Assembly (NCBI RefSeq): GCF_947494555.1 | Contig: NZ_CANLVF010000006.1 | Span: 449,014-513,013 of the forward strand | From: an uncultured Roseibium sp. | GTDB taxonomy: Bacteria; Pseudomonadota; Alphaproteobacteria; Rhizobiales; Stappiaceae | DNA length: 64,000 bases | Direction of reading: 5' to 3' | Shown here: positions 43,425-52,959 of the stretch, piece after piece | Layout of the letters: each line of letters opens with the position of its first letter | How positions within the stretch are numbered: position 1 is the first letter of the stretch | The notes under the pieces: generated by a model | What the model was told of the DNA's origin: nothing | What the model saw: the letters and a program-made list of their open reading frames with translations, nothing else | Database searches by the model: none | Translations under genes and position numbers: made by a program

Positions 43425-44717
43425 ATGCCGAATAACGATCCAATGAGTGTTCCCGGAGCAAAGGTTACTCTGCCTGTTTCCAAGGTACGCGAAGGTTTTG
43501 ATCAGGAATTCATTGCTGCTGCTCGCAAGAACTTCAGCAACACACACATGCAGCTGGGCGGCGATCACGCGCTCTACTACACGACGAATTTCACCGAATT
43601 CGTACCGGCGGCAATGGCCAATCCGCACGGTCCGGTCAGCGAATTGACACGCCGCCCCGATCCGTCGCTGGGTGCACTGACATATACGCTTGGCGACGGC
43701 ACTGAATCCGCGCCTCTGGATGCGCATCTTGTCGACTTCAACTCTCGCGTCCAGGGCATGATGATCCTGCACAAAGGCGACGTTGTCTTCGAAGCATTTC
43801 CCGGCATGCGGCCCGAGCAGGTCCATATTTGGGCATCCGTCGCGAAGTCCATGGTCGGAACGCTCCTGACGATGCTGGAGCTTGAGGGCAAACTCGACAC
43901 GTCGAAACCGATCACTGACTATGCGCCGGCTCTGAGGGGGTCGGAGTGGGATACAGTGCCGCTGATCCACGCCATTAACATGGCGTCCGGCCTCGATATC
44001 ACGGAGGACGCCAAGAATACGATGGACCCGCGGTCGGTGTTCCAGCGCATGCTTGCGGCCGATTTCGGTATTCCGAATGCGGACGGGGTGCAGGAGGACG
44101 AAAACGAGGTGCTGCGCGGTGCGGTGCGGCTGCCGGGCGAAGAGCCGGGCAAGTTCGCCCGCTACAGCTCGGTGATTACAAAAGTTCTCTGCGAAGTTGT
44201 CGAGACCGTAACGCAAAAGACCTACACAGCAGTTGCAGAGGAGCGCATCTGGTCAAAGATTGGCGCTCGTGCGCCCTTGGTGATGAGTCTATCGCCGGCA
44301 GGGCTTGCAATCGGCTACGGAGCACAGCATTCCACGCTTGAGGATCTTGCCCGTTACGCGCTGATTTTCACACCAAGTTGGCAAAAGGTGGCGGCAGAGC
44401 CCATCGTTTCTCCGGACGTTCTGCGCAAGATGCAGACGGCAAGCAGCAAGGAAGCATACCTTGCCGGTGATTTCACCGACCATTCCTGGGTGAAGATGTG
44501 CTTCGGGAAGGACATGCCGATCTTCAATTCACACCAGTGGGACGCGGTGTGGGAAGACGGCGCGCTTTTCAAGCACGGCAACCTTTACCAGGGGATTTAC
44601 AGTGACCCGGCACGCGATGTGGTCGGCGTGTTTTTCTCTACCTCACCCGTGAACCTCGCTCCGGACCTCAACCCTGGCTACCTGCGCGCGGCCGCCAAGG
44701 TGCTGGCAGGCGGCTAG
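43425..44717 (+). CDS. Serine hydrolase, beta-lactamase / NylB-like family (paralogue 2)
   Basis: A 430-residue protein from ATG 43425, with AGGGAG upstream; the frame is open to 43284. SxxK is Ser138-Val-Ala-Lys141 in HIWASVAKSMVG, the YSS motif is in FARYSSVITKV, and the terminal block SHQWDAVWEDGALFKHGNLYQGIYSDPARDVVGVFFS matches paralogue 1. No signal peptide. It follows paralogue 1 by 61 bases; the pair looks like a tandem duplication that has diverged well. Confidence 0.9.
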   Translation: MPNNDPMSVPGAKVTLPVSKVREGFDQEFIAAARKNFSNTHMQLGGDHALYYTTNFTEFVPAAMANPHGPVSELTRRPDPSLGALTYTLGDGTESAPLDAHLVDFNSRVQGMMILHKGDVVFEAFPGMRPEQVHIWASVAKSMVGTLLTMLELEGKLDTSKPITDYAPALRGSEWDTVPLIHAINMASGLDITEDAKNTMDPRSVFQRMLAADFGIPNADGVQEDENEVLRGAVRLPGEEPGKFARYSSVITKVLCEVVETVTQKTYTAVAEERIWSKIGARAPLVMSLSPAGLAIGYGAQHSTLEDLARYALIFTPSWQKVAAEPIVSPDVLRKMQTASSKEAYLAGDFTDHSWVKMCFGKDMPIFNSHQWDAVWEDGALFKHGNLYQGIYSDPARDVVGVFFSTSPVNLAPDLNPGYLRAAAKVLAGG

Positions 44718-44947
44718 ACGGCATGTGCCCGGCAGGCCGGAGGATGAATTGAAGTACGAGTTTGCAAATCAAATCAGCGGACAACTGCGATCCAATCTTC
44801 CGGCCCACTCACTGATGATGACCTCCCAATCAATGGGAACACGAGCGCCGTTTTCAGTGTGGAGCAACTAGGACGGCGCAAGAATCGCAGAGGTCCTTGG
44901 TAGAACGCACTCCAATGGCCGCAGTAAAGTTCTTTTAGGAGACCCCG

Positions 44948-46633
44948 ATGGAAGCTGCCATATCCTACCTGCAAACCAACGTGGTGATCTTACTGTTTCT
45001 GGTCATCGGCCTCGGCTATCTTGTTGGGAAACTGTCGGTGTTCGGCATCGGGCTTGGCCCCACGACCGGCATCCTGATTGTCGGTCTCATTCTCGGGTTG
45101 GCAAACTTCGAAATTCCGGGGATCGTTCAGGGCCTTACTTTCACGATCTATCTGTTCGTGCTCGGCACGATGGTGGGCCCTGCGCTTGTTCGCGTTTTCA
45201 CAAGCCCCGCCGCGATCCAATACCTGCTCATGTGCCTTTTCGTGGCCGTTGCGGCGGGTTTGTCGGTCTACTTCGTATCCGTGTTGTTTGGGTTCAACAA
45301 CGTGGTGGCGGGCGGCCTCACGGCCGGTGCCGTGACCACATCCGCAGTCCTTGCTGCGGCACAGGGTTCTGTGCTCGCGGGCTCTGTTGCCCTCCCGGAA
45401 GGCATGGGAGCCGCCGAAGCGGGCAATATTCTCGCGAGCGCCTACGCCATAACCTACCTTTATGGAACATTCGGGCTGATCGTCCTGATCAAGATCTGTC
45501 CGATGCTGGTTGGCAAAGACATTGCCGAAGAAGCCGCTAAGCTGGAGGGGGGCAAGGCTGCGCCTAAGAAACGTATCGCACCTTCCGTGCGTGCATGGCG
45601 CCTGACGCTGCCCAAATATGTCGGCCGTCCAGCAGGTGAGCTTCTCACCAACGTCATAGCGCGCCGCGAAGAAGGTGCCCTGCCATCTCTCGAGCAGGTG
45701 CTGCGCAATGGAAAACGTCTCGACATCACCGACGATATGAAACTCGAAGAAGGAGATATCCTGACCTTCCTTGCGCCAAGCCACCTCCTCAAGCTGGGAA
45801 ATGAAACCTTGGGTGAAGAGGTCTCAGATGATGACGCTCTGGCAATCCCGATGAACTCTGCGGAAGTGGTCGTGACAAACGCTGACCATGTCGGCAAAAA
45901 ACTGTCTGAACTGCTCCAGCAACACGGCTTCGGAATCAGTGTCGACCGAATCGTCCGCCTTGGGGACGAAATGCCTATTGATGACGAAGACCTGGAACTC
46001 TTCGCCGGTGATGTGCTGTTCGTTTCCGGTTCCGCCCGTCGCGTAGAGGCTTTTGCTCAGGAGGCCGGCTACAAGGTCGAAAATCAGATGACGACGGATC
46101 TGATGAACATGTCATTCTTCCTTGCCGCCTTTGCAGCGCTCGGCACGATTACTGTTACCGTCGCAGGTGTCGCCATTCCTCCGCTTGGTGGGTCAGCGAT
46201 GGGCGCCATGTTCGGCGGGGCGTTTTTGGGATGGTTGCGAACCCGCAGTCCGGCTGTCGGATCTGTCTCCGCACCGGCAGCAAACGCACTTTCGGACCTC
46301 GGCCTCTCGGTTTTCATTGCAGCCGTTGCAATCGGTGCGGGAGGATCGCTTATCGCGACCTTTCAGGCGTTCGGCTTCAGCCTTGTGCTGGCGGGTATTA
46401 TCGTCACGACCTTCTGCACGATTTCAACGTTCCTTTTCGGGCACTTTATCCTGCGTATGAATGTTGCAGAGAATGCGGGCGCGACCACAGGCGCGATGAC
46501 AGGGGTCGCTATCGCCGAGGTGTGCAAAGATGCCAAAAGCTCCGCTCCCGCGGTGGCTTTCGGTTTGCCAGGGGCCGTTTCCAGTCTGACTTTCATCGTT
46601 GTGGGTCTCATCATCCTTGCTATCGTGCCGTAG
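44948..46633 (+). CDS. Aspartate:alanine exchanger (AspT/YidE) family transporter
   Basis: A 561-residue protein with an N-terminal block of five to six membrane helices (FLVIGLGYLVGKLSVFGIGLGPTTGILIVGLILG, GGLTAGAVTTSAVLAAAQG). Two TrkA-C-like cytosolic domains (about 225-280 and 300-370) follow, then a second helix block starting near 385. This is the AspT layout. AspT exchanges aspartate for alanine, and relatives handle succinate or unknown acids. It sits between paralogous hydrolase genes, so it may carry their substrate or product. Confidence 0.9.
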   Translation: MEAAISYLQTNVVILLFLVIGLGYLVGKLSVFGIGLGPTTGILIVGLILGLANFEIPGIVQGLTFTIYLFVLGTMVGPALVRVFTSPAAIQYLLMCLFVAVAAGLSVYFVSVLFGFNNVVAGGLTAGAVTTSAVLAAAQGSVLAGSVALPEGMGAAEAGNILASAYAITYLYGTFGLIVLIKICPMLVGKDIAEEAAKLEGGKAAPKKRIAPSVRAWRLTLPKYVGRPAGELLTNVIARREEGALPSLEQVLRNGKRLDITDDMKLEEGDILTFLAPSHLLKLGNETLGEEVSDDDALAIPMNSAEVVVTNADHVGKKLSELLQQHGFGISVDRIVRLGDEMPIDDEDLELFAGDVLFVSGSARRVEAFAQEAGYKVENQMTTDLMNMSFFLAAFAALGTITVTVAGVAIPPLGGSAMGAMFGGAFLGWLRTRSPAVGSVSAPAANALSDLGLSVFIAAVAIGAGGSLIATFQAFGFSLVLAGIIVTTFCTISTFLFGHFILRMNVAENAGATTGAMTGVAIAEVCKDAKSSAPAVAFGLPGAVSSLTFIVVGLIILAIVP

Positions 46634-46715
46634 TTGCACGGTGGCGAGGCTGCAAACCGCCAACTTGGGAGTCCCTGTCGTTTTTCAAAAATGCGCTGAG
46701 TAATGTGAGGTAACA

Positions 46716-48008
46716 ATGAGCAATTCTTCAAATGGTCCCATTCTCGCCAAGCCAGAGGACATCAGCACCAATGTGCCGCTTGACCGTGTGCTTGAAATAA
46801 ACGCCTATCTGAATGCGCCCGAGAACAAGGTGAAAATCCAGTTTCCGTCACCGGAAACGCAGTATGCCTATGTCAATTTCTCCAAGTTTTATCCGACTGC
46901 GCAGGTGATGCGTGGCGGCCCGGTAGTCAACCTGCCCTACGCCATGGATCCATCGATCGGCAATATCGAGTATCGGAACAAGCATGGCGATTGGGTCAGT
47001 GTGGACCAGCACTTCGCGAGCAAACCAATCGACGCAATGATGGTCTTGAAAGGCGGTGAGATCGTCTATGAGCGTTACCGCACCATGCACCCCCATGAAA
47101 AGCACCTGTGGATGTCCGTGACCAAGGTCACCGGGTCGACGATTATGGCGATGCATGAACAGGACGGAAAAGTCGATGTGGATGCGCCCGTAAGCAGTTA
47201 CCTTACCGAATTGCAGGGATCCATCTGGGACACGGTAAAGGTCGTCGAGGCGTTGGATATGGCCACTGGCCTGAATGGCACAGAGCATGATGAGCCAGAA
47301 CCAAATTCGCGGACGGACCCCGATCAGATCTGGTTCCGCTGGGCAGCAACGAGCGGTGTTGGCATGGCGCCGGACGTGCGCGGCCGGAACGAGTCCTGGG
47401 TCGATGTCCTTCGGTCGATGGAGCGTCATTCGCCACCACACCAGAAATTCGAATACAATTCCATTGACACATTCGTCATGAACCGGATCAACGAACGGAT
47501 CGAAAACAAGCCGCTCTACGCACAATTCTCAGAGCGGATCTGGAACAAGCTCGGCATGGAACACGATGCGTTCTACGCGGTTAGTCCGTCGGGCAACACG
47601 CTCGGTTTCCTAAGCATGAACTCCACGCTTCGCGATTTGGCAAAATTCGGCATGGCCTTCACGCCAAGCTGCAAGAAGCTGGCGGGCGAACAGTTGATCC
47701 CGGACGCTGTCATGGCCAAGATCTACGACCGGACATATCTCGACATGTATGACAAGGGCTGGATCGGCAAGAAGAACAGCATCACGTTCTGGGACGATGC
47801 GGGTGCAATCTCCAATCGCTACCAGTGGGATGCGGTCTTTTCTGACGGCGATCTGTTCAAGGCCGGAGTTGGTGGCCAGGGAATTTACGTTTCACCAGAG
47901 ACCGACACGGTCGTGGCCTTCTTCAGCACCAGCGACGGAGAAAACCAGGAAGAAGGCATGGCACGCGCTATTGTGCGCGCCATCAACGGCAACCCGCTGC
48001 CGCGCTAA
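46716..48008 (+). CDS. Serine hydrolase, beta-lactamase / NylB-like family (paralogue 3)
   Basis: A 430-residue protein. SxxK is Ser134-Val-Thr-Lys137 in LWMSVTKVTGS, the middle Tyr-Asn-Ser is in FEYNSIDTFV, and the end block YQWDAVFSDGDLFKAGVGGQGIYVSPETDTVVAFFS matches the other two paralogues. No signal peptide. A distinct loop insertion (NGTEHDEPEPNSRTDPDQIWF) may alter specificity. Placed after the AspT transporter and before the ThrE transporter. Confidence 0.9.
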   Translation: MSNSSNGPILAKPEDISTNVPLDRVLEINAYLNAPENKVKIQFPSPETQYAYVNFSKFYPTAQVMRGGPVVNLPYAMDPSIGNIEYRNKHGDWVSVDQHFASKPIDAMMVLKGGEIVYERYRTMHPHEKHLWMSVTKVTGSTIMAMHEQDGKVDVDAPVSSYLTELQGSIWDTVKVVEALDMATGLNGTEHDEPEPNSRTDPDQIWFRWAATSGVGMAPDVRGRNESWVDVLRSMERHSPPHQKFEYNSIDTFVMNRINERIENKPLYAQFSERIWNKLGMEHDAFYAVSPSGNTLGFLSMNSTLRDLAKFGMAFTPSCKKLAGEQLIPDAVMAKIYDRTYLDMYDKGWIGKKNSITFWDDAGAISNRYQWDAVFSDGDLFKAGVGGQGIYVSPETDTVVAFFSTSDGENQEEGMARAIVRAINGNPLPR

Positions 48009-48143
48009 TGGCCTATTCCCGCAGTCCACTTTGGCGATAAGTATTGGATGTCATTACTTATCGCCGGACTGCGGTGCGCGGCGATCCAACGGGACTTGAG
48101 ACAACCAGGCTGGTTGTTAGTCTCCCGACAAGAGGAGAAAAGA

Positions 48144-49394
48144 ATGCCGGAGGTCTCAAAAGCTCTTCAGGTAAATGACGAGGAGGTGCGCGCCTATCTG
48201 CTGGAGCTGATGCAACTCCTGCTCGATTGGAGCTGGGAAGGTGTCGTCGGCTTCGAGGAGATCGTGGAGAAGGTGGCCGAGACCTATAGCGGCAACAAGG
48301 CCACCGTGGTGTATGAGGCAGAATCCGCACTGCTCGACTTTGGCGGCAAAGTCTCGGTCGTCAAGGTCGGCATGCCCGGCTTTCCTGCGCTTACCAAAAC
48401 ATCAAAACTGAAGAACCATCTCGCCGACGTGTTTGAAGGCAAGCTTCAGTTGCACGAAGCAAGACAGTCGCTCGCGGATCTCAAAGCAGTCGCGCCGCCC
48501 TATTCCGCTTTTCTTGTCTGGCTCGGGGTCATCACTGTGTCGGCTGCATTTGCCGTCGACATCGTGGGCACCTGGGAAGGCATCCTGTTTGCCTGCCTGA
48601 CCGCCATGGCAACCGGTGTGGTCTTCCTGGCGGTCGACCGCAACCCGCAACTTGCACGCCTTGGACCGTTGATCGCCGGCTTTGCGAGTGGCGTGATCGC
48701 GATGATCGGGTGGCAGACCGGTTACGCCCTCACGGCACCAGGGCTTTTGCTGATCGCTTCCACCTTCGTGTTCATCCCCGGCGACTCCATCAGCATGCAG
48801 GCCTACGAACTTGCGCAGGGCAAATGGTCCGCGGCCTCTGACCGGTTTTTCTACTCTGTGTTCATTCTGGTTTTGCTCGCCTCGGGCGCCTATTTCGCGT
48901 CGGTGATCACATCGACACCGTTGGAGGCCCTCACGCCTGGAGCACCTGTCGGCGAGGCCTTTCCCTGGTGGGCGGTTTATCCGGCACGTGTCTTTTTTCT
49001 GCTGGGGATCATGTGGGCGTTTCAGATGGACAAGGCCCATTTCGTGCCCGCCCTCATCGTCTTGCTTCTAGCGACAGCGACTGCTCAGGTCGTTTCCGTT
49101 TTGGCAAACGAGATCTTGGCGACACTCGTGGCCTCTGCGGTCTGCATGTATGTCAGCGTCTGGATGTCTGAAAAACACCGCGCTGTACCGACGATCGTTC
49201 TTATGGTCCCTGTTGTTTTTGCCTTATCGCCAGGTTCTCACGGCATCCGAGAAGTTGAGACCTGGATCTCAGCAGGTGAGATGACCGGCGTTGCCGATCT
49301 GATGCCATTGTTCGGCAACCTCCTTGCCATCGGGCTTGGAATGCTGATCGGACGAATGGCTTCAAACCGGGTCTGGATTAAAGGGTTCCAATAG
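48144..49394 (+). CDS. Threonine/serine exporter (ThrE) family membrane protein
   Basis: A 416-residue protein from ATG 48144 with AGGAG upstream; the frame is open to 48048. A cytosolic N-terminal half-domain (EVRAYLLELMQLLLDWSWEGVVGFEEIVEKVAETY) precedes about ten membrane helices, including the ThrE-type GLLLIASTFVFIPGDSISMQAYELAQG. Known members export threonine, serine or small peptides. It may export an amino acid released by the nearby hydrolases (inference). Confidence 0.88.
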   Translation: MPEVSKALQVNDEEVRAYLLELMQLLLDWSWEGVVGFEEIVEKVAETYSGNKATVVYEAESALLDFGGKVSVVKVGMPGFPALTKTSKLKNHLADVFEGKLQLHEARQSLADLKAVAPPYSAFLVWLGVITVSAAFAVDIVGTWEGILFACLTAMATGVVFLAVDRNPQLARLGPLIAGFASGVIAMIGWQTGYALTAPGLLLIASTFVFIPGDSISMQAYELAQGKWSAASDRFFYSVFILVLLASGAYFASVITSTPLEALTPGAPVGEAFPWWAVYPARVFFLLGIMWAFQMDKAHFVPALIVLLLATATAQVVSVLANEILATLVASAVCMYVSVWMSEKHRAVPTIVLMVPVVFALSPGSHGIREVETWISAGEMTGVADLMPLFGNLLAIGLGMLIGRMASNRVWIKGFQ

Positions 49395-49526
49395 GTCCGG
49401 GCCGAGATGTGTTGCGTCTTTCGCTCTTGCCAATAAGCGGGCGGAACAAGGTTAGGGTGTGAGCATATGCGCAAGGAGGAAACGCGCAAGCTTCACGAAC
49501 CTCAAATATCTGAGTAGGCTTTCGGA

Positions 49527-51497
49527 ATGCGGATCGTTTTTGAGCCGGAGCGCTTTAGGTTCCTGGCAATACTGATAGCTCTAGTTGGCTGTATCGTGGT
49601 TGGCGCCCAAGCACGTGCGCAGGCGATTTCTGAGGATGTCGAATCCTTTGAAACCTTGCCGCCCGTGCTGACACACTCGCCCTATGACACGCTGAAGACG
49701 ATGCAGAACCTGCGGAACGCGCTCATCGCTAGCTACCAGCGATACCGGATAAATCGGTCTGCGCACGAATACGAACGCCTCAATCTCATTTCAAGCGCCC
49801 TGATTTCTCTTTTGAATCTGTCTCAGGAAAATCTTGCGTCCCGTCGGGATGCCAGCGTCCGCACGGCCCTTGCGCTGCTGGACATCATCGGTGAAGTCGA
49901 TGAAGCGGATCTCGCCTCCTTGCCAGACAGGGAAGCCGTCCAGACCGACGACGAAACCACATTTCCTGTTCCGGGAACACCGTTGCTGGTGCAGCGCGTG
50001 AGCGAAGGGCCGCGCGAAGGAGAATTTCTTTTTTCCGCAAACTCCACGACGATTGCACCGCGCTTCCTGCGAGAGATTGCCACGCAGTCACCGGAACGCC
50101 TCGATCAATTGTGGAGCATGCGGTTCTTGCAGCTGAGCGGCCCCCTGGTGCCTGTCCTGAGCGATGGATCATTGCCCTCCTTCATGCGCGATATTGTCTG
50201 GGGCACGCCGCTTTGGAAATCGGTCTTCGCGGTTGTTTCCGTTTTCATTGCGATTGGCATTCTTTTGGGTTGGCGCTCCTTTTTGAGAAACAAAACTGCC
50301 CAAGGCAAACTGCAAGCCTCAACGCGCGGCCTGCTGCTGTCCGGTGCAACACTTGTCGTTGTTCTGGTGATGAACAAGTACTTCAACGAACAACTGTTCC
50401 TGACCGGCTCTGCGGCGCTCACCGAGACGTTCCTCGCCACCATTGCGATTTACTGTGCTCTTGCCTGGACCTTTTGGTGTTTCATGTCATTTCTGTCGGA
50501 CCTGTTGGCGGAGAGGAAGGACGGGCCTGTCCGGCACATAGAAGAGAGCATGATGCGTCTGCTCAACCACATCATCGCCCTGATTGGCGCAGTGTGGATC
50601 CTCGCTTATGGGGCACAGACCTTGGGCCTTCCGTTGCTTAGCCTTCTTGCCGGCCTGGGTGTTGGCGGTCTCGCGGTCGCACTCGCCATCCGCCCGACAC
50701 TTGAAAACCTGATAAGCGGCTTTGTGATCTACATGGAAAAGGCCGTGAAGGTCGGTGACTATTGTTCCTTCGCGGGCCAGGAAGGCACCGTTGAGAGCAT
50801 TGGCGTCCGCTCAACGCATATTCGGGGTCTCGATCGAACAACGATCGCAATCCCCAACTCCAAGTTCGTCGACATGGAGCTCATGAACTGGGCGCGCTGC
50901 GATGAGATGCTGATCCGCACGACCATCGGTCTGCGGTATGAGACCGACACAGACCAGTTGCGATACGTGCTAGCCAAGATACGCGCGATGATGCACGGGC
51001 ATCCCCGGATCACCACAGAAACCGCGCGGGTGCGTTTCATCGGCTACGGGGAATCTTCACTTAATCTGGACGTCCGCGTCTACGCGCAAACGCGCGAATG
51101 GAACGATTTCTACGCGATCCAGGAAGATGTTTTCTTCCGGATCAAAGAGATTGTCGAAGCCTCCGGCACCGCTTTCGCCTTTCCAAGCCAGAGGCTTTAT
51201 GTTTCGCGCGACGAAGGACTCGACAAGGAGACTTCAAAACGAGCTTCCGCGGAGGTCGGCCGTTGGCGGCGGAAGCGGGAGCTTCCTTTCCCGAATTTTT
51301 CCGCCAAGGAACGCGAACGCCTGGAGGAGAGCTTGCGGTATCCCCCGCCAGGGTCGCCGGAGTTCAATGGTCCGGATGAAGAGCTCATCGCCGTTGAAGA
51401 ACGGCTTTCCGCCGACGAGGCCCCAGCCGATGCTTCGCCGAGTGATGATGAAACACCGGCAGAGAACACTTCTGAAGAAGACAAGAAGCCTGATTAA
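49527..51497 (+). CDS. MscS-family mechanosensitive ion channel, large
   Basis: A 656-residue protein: signal peptide (to about QARAQA), a periplasmic helical domain (about 30-220), then membrane helices near 230-365. The MscS pore helix and beta domain are GLPLLSLLAGLGVGGLAVALAIRPTLENLISGFVIYMEKAVKVGDYCSF and VESIGVRSTHIRGLDRTTIAIPNSKFVDMELMNWAR. A long acidic C-terminal tail follows. It gates ion release under osmotic downshock in the family. Last plus-strand gene before the convergent efflux operon. Confidence 0.92.
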   Translation: MRIVFEPERFRFLAILIALVGCIVVGAQARAQAISEDVESFETLPPVLTHSPYDTLKTMQNLRNALIASYQRYRINRSAHEYERLNLISSALISLLNLSQENLASRRDASVRTALALLDIIGEVDEADLASLPDREAVQTDDETTFPVPGTPLLVQRVSEGPREGEFLFSANSTTIAPRFLREIATQSPERLDQLWSMRFLQLSGPLVPVLSDGSLPSFMRDIVWGTPLWKSVFAVVSVFIAIGILLGWRSFLRNKTAQGKLQASTRGLLLSGATLVVVLVMNKYFNEQLFLTGSAALTETFLATIAIYCALAWTFWCFMSFLSDLLAERKDGPVRHIEESMMRLLNHIIALIGAVWILAYGAQTLGLPLLSLLAGLGVGGLAVALAIRPTLENLISGFVIYMEKAVKVGDYCSFAGQEGTVESIGVRSTHIRGLDRTTIAIPNSKFVDMELMNWARCDEMLIRTTIGLRYETDTDQLRYVLAKIRAMMHGHPRITTETARVRFIGYGESSLNLDVRVYAQTREWNDFYAIQEDVFFRIKEIVEASGTAFAFPSQRLYVSRDEGLDKETSKRASAEVGRWRRKRELPFPNFSAKERERLEESLRYPPPGSPEFNGPDEELIAVEERLSADEAPADASPSDDETPAENTSEEDKKPD

Positions 51498-51588
51498 CGC
51501 CCTGCCAGGAATAGCCGATCGTCAAAACGATCAGCTTCTCCGTTCCCTTCGGCGGAGCTGACAACACGTCCTGGCGCAAGACACGTGT

Positions 51589-52728
51589 TTACTGAAGGAT
51601 AGACGGTGCTGGAGGAGGAAGGTCTCCATCGCCTTCCGATGCGGTCGTGCCGGTCATCACGAGGACAGAGGCCGTGGTGCCGACCAGCAGCTCCACGCCT
51701 TCAGGCAAATCGCCTATTTCAATGCGCACCGGAACGCGCTGTGCCAACCGGATCCATTCAAAGGTCGGATTAACCTTCGGTAACAGATTCACACCTGTGC
51801 TGCCCTCGTCTGCCGCAATCCCGCGACCGATGCTGTCGACAGAGCCAGGAATGACCCTATCCGGAAACGACATGAGCGTTATGGCCGCCCTGTTCCCGGG
51901 GGCAATATCGGCAACATTGGTTTCCTTGAAATAGGCATCGATCCAGTAACTGTTTGCATCGATTAGCGCCAGCATCGGCTGGTTGGCAACGGCCTGGCTG
52001 CCAAGACGCAGGGTCAGGTTTGCGACGTGGCCATCGACAGAGGCACGAACCTTGGTGAATTCGAGATTGAGCCGCGCGGTTTCCAGAGTTGCTCGCGCCT
52101 CGCGCAGCCGGGAGTTATCTTCCCCCAACGCCCCACGGCTTGCGACGGTACTTGCCAAACCCGCCTGCGATTGAACAAGTGCCGCGTTGGCCTGCGCAAT
52201 CGCACTTTTCGCCTGCTCCAAATTCGCCTCCGAGACATCAAGGTTTCTCTGATACTCGTCAAATTGGGCCTGGGAAATGCGATCGTCCTGAACCAGTTGC
52301 TGAGCTCGGTCATATTGGCGCTGATCATTTGTGAGCTGCGCTGTTGCGGAGGTTAACTGCGACTGGGCCTGCTCAATAGCAGTTTCTGCCTGACGAACAC
52401 TCGCCTCTCCCGCCTCGATCTGCTTATCGAGCGCTGCAAGTTCGTCGATCGTTTCATCAAGCCGCGCCTGAGCTTGCGCAAAAGCAGCTTCATATGTGCG
52501 CGGATCAATCTCAAACAGCAAATCTCCCGCCGACACAAACTGGTTGTCGCGGATGGGCAAGTCGATGATCGGCCCCGAAACCCTTGGCGCCACCTCGAGC
52601 ACGTTGGCACGGACCTGTCCGTTTCGTGTCCAGGGATTTGAAATGTAGTTTGCATATTTGAGGCCGACAGCCGTGACGGCGGCCAGGACGATCAATGCTG
52701 TTACGAGGAGTTTGATATTGAGTTTCAT
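51589..52728 (-). CDS. HlyD/EmrA-type membrane-fusion protein (AaeA-like)
   Basis: A 379-residue protein with an N-terminal membrane anchor (LLVTALIVLAAVTAVGLKYANYI), a split biotinyl-lipoyl domain (VLEVAPRVSGPIIDLPIRDNQFVSAGDLLFEIDP) and a long coiled hairpin (about 95-210). The HlyD D23 region is RASVDGHVANLTLRLG. It is the periplasmic adaptor of the Aae-type aromatic acid efflux system together with the DUF1656 and FUSC proteins; its start overlaps the region just after the DUF1656 gene. Confidence 0.92.
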   Translation of the reverse strand: MKLNIKLLVTALIVLAAVTAVGLKYANYISNPWTRNGQVRANVLEVAPRVSGPIIDLPIRDNQFVSAGDLLFEIDPRTYEAAFAQAQARLDETIDELAALDKQIEAGEASVRQAETAIEQAQSQLTSATAQLTNDQRQYDRAQQLVQDDRISQAQFDEYQRNLDVSEANLEQAKSAIAQANAALVQSQAGLASTVASRGALGEDNSRLREARATLETARLNLEFTKVRASVDGHVANLTLRLGSQAVANQPMLALIDANSYWIDAYFKETNVADIAPGNRAAITLMSFPDRVIPGSVDSIGRGIAADEGSTGVNLLPKVNPTFEWIRLAQRVPVRIEIGDLPEGVELLVGTTASVLVMTGTTASEGDGDLPPPAPSILQ

Positions 52729-52732
52729 GAGA

Positions 52733-52945
52733 TCAAGCCGGGATCAGAAAGGTGCCGATAATCGTGGAATAGATCGCAACAATGGCGACAAAAACCAAAG
52801 CTGGCTGCGCGACAAACCGTGACAAGCGGTAACGGTTCAATACCCTGGCCGTGATCATTGCCAAGATGACAGCCAGAAAGACGGCAACCAGCGTAGGCGA
52901 GAGATATACGCCGAAAAAGTTGAACTCGCTGGGAATTGGAAGCAT
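52733..52945 (-). CDS. DUF1656 small membrane protein (AaeX-like)
   Basis: A 70-residue protein with two membrane helices, beginning MLPIPSEFNFFGVYLSPTL and ending TIIGTFLIPA. This is the AaeX/DUF1656 pattern normally found between FUSC (AaeB) and HlyD (AaeA) genes. A second, longer frame overlapping on the same strand is a shadow. Confidence 0.9.
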   Translation of the reverse strand: MLPIPSEFNFFGVYLSPTLVAVFLAVILAMITARVLNRYRLSRFVAQPALVFVAIVAIYSTIIGTFLIPA

Positions 52946-52959
52946 CCTTCACCTCGATG

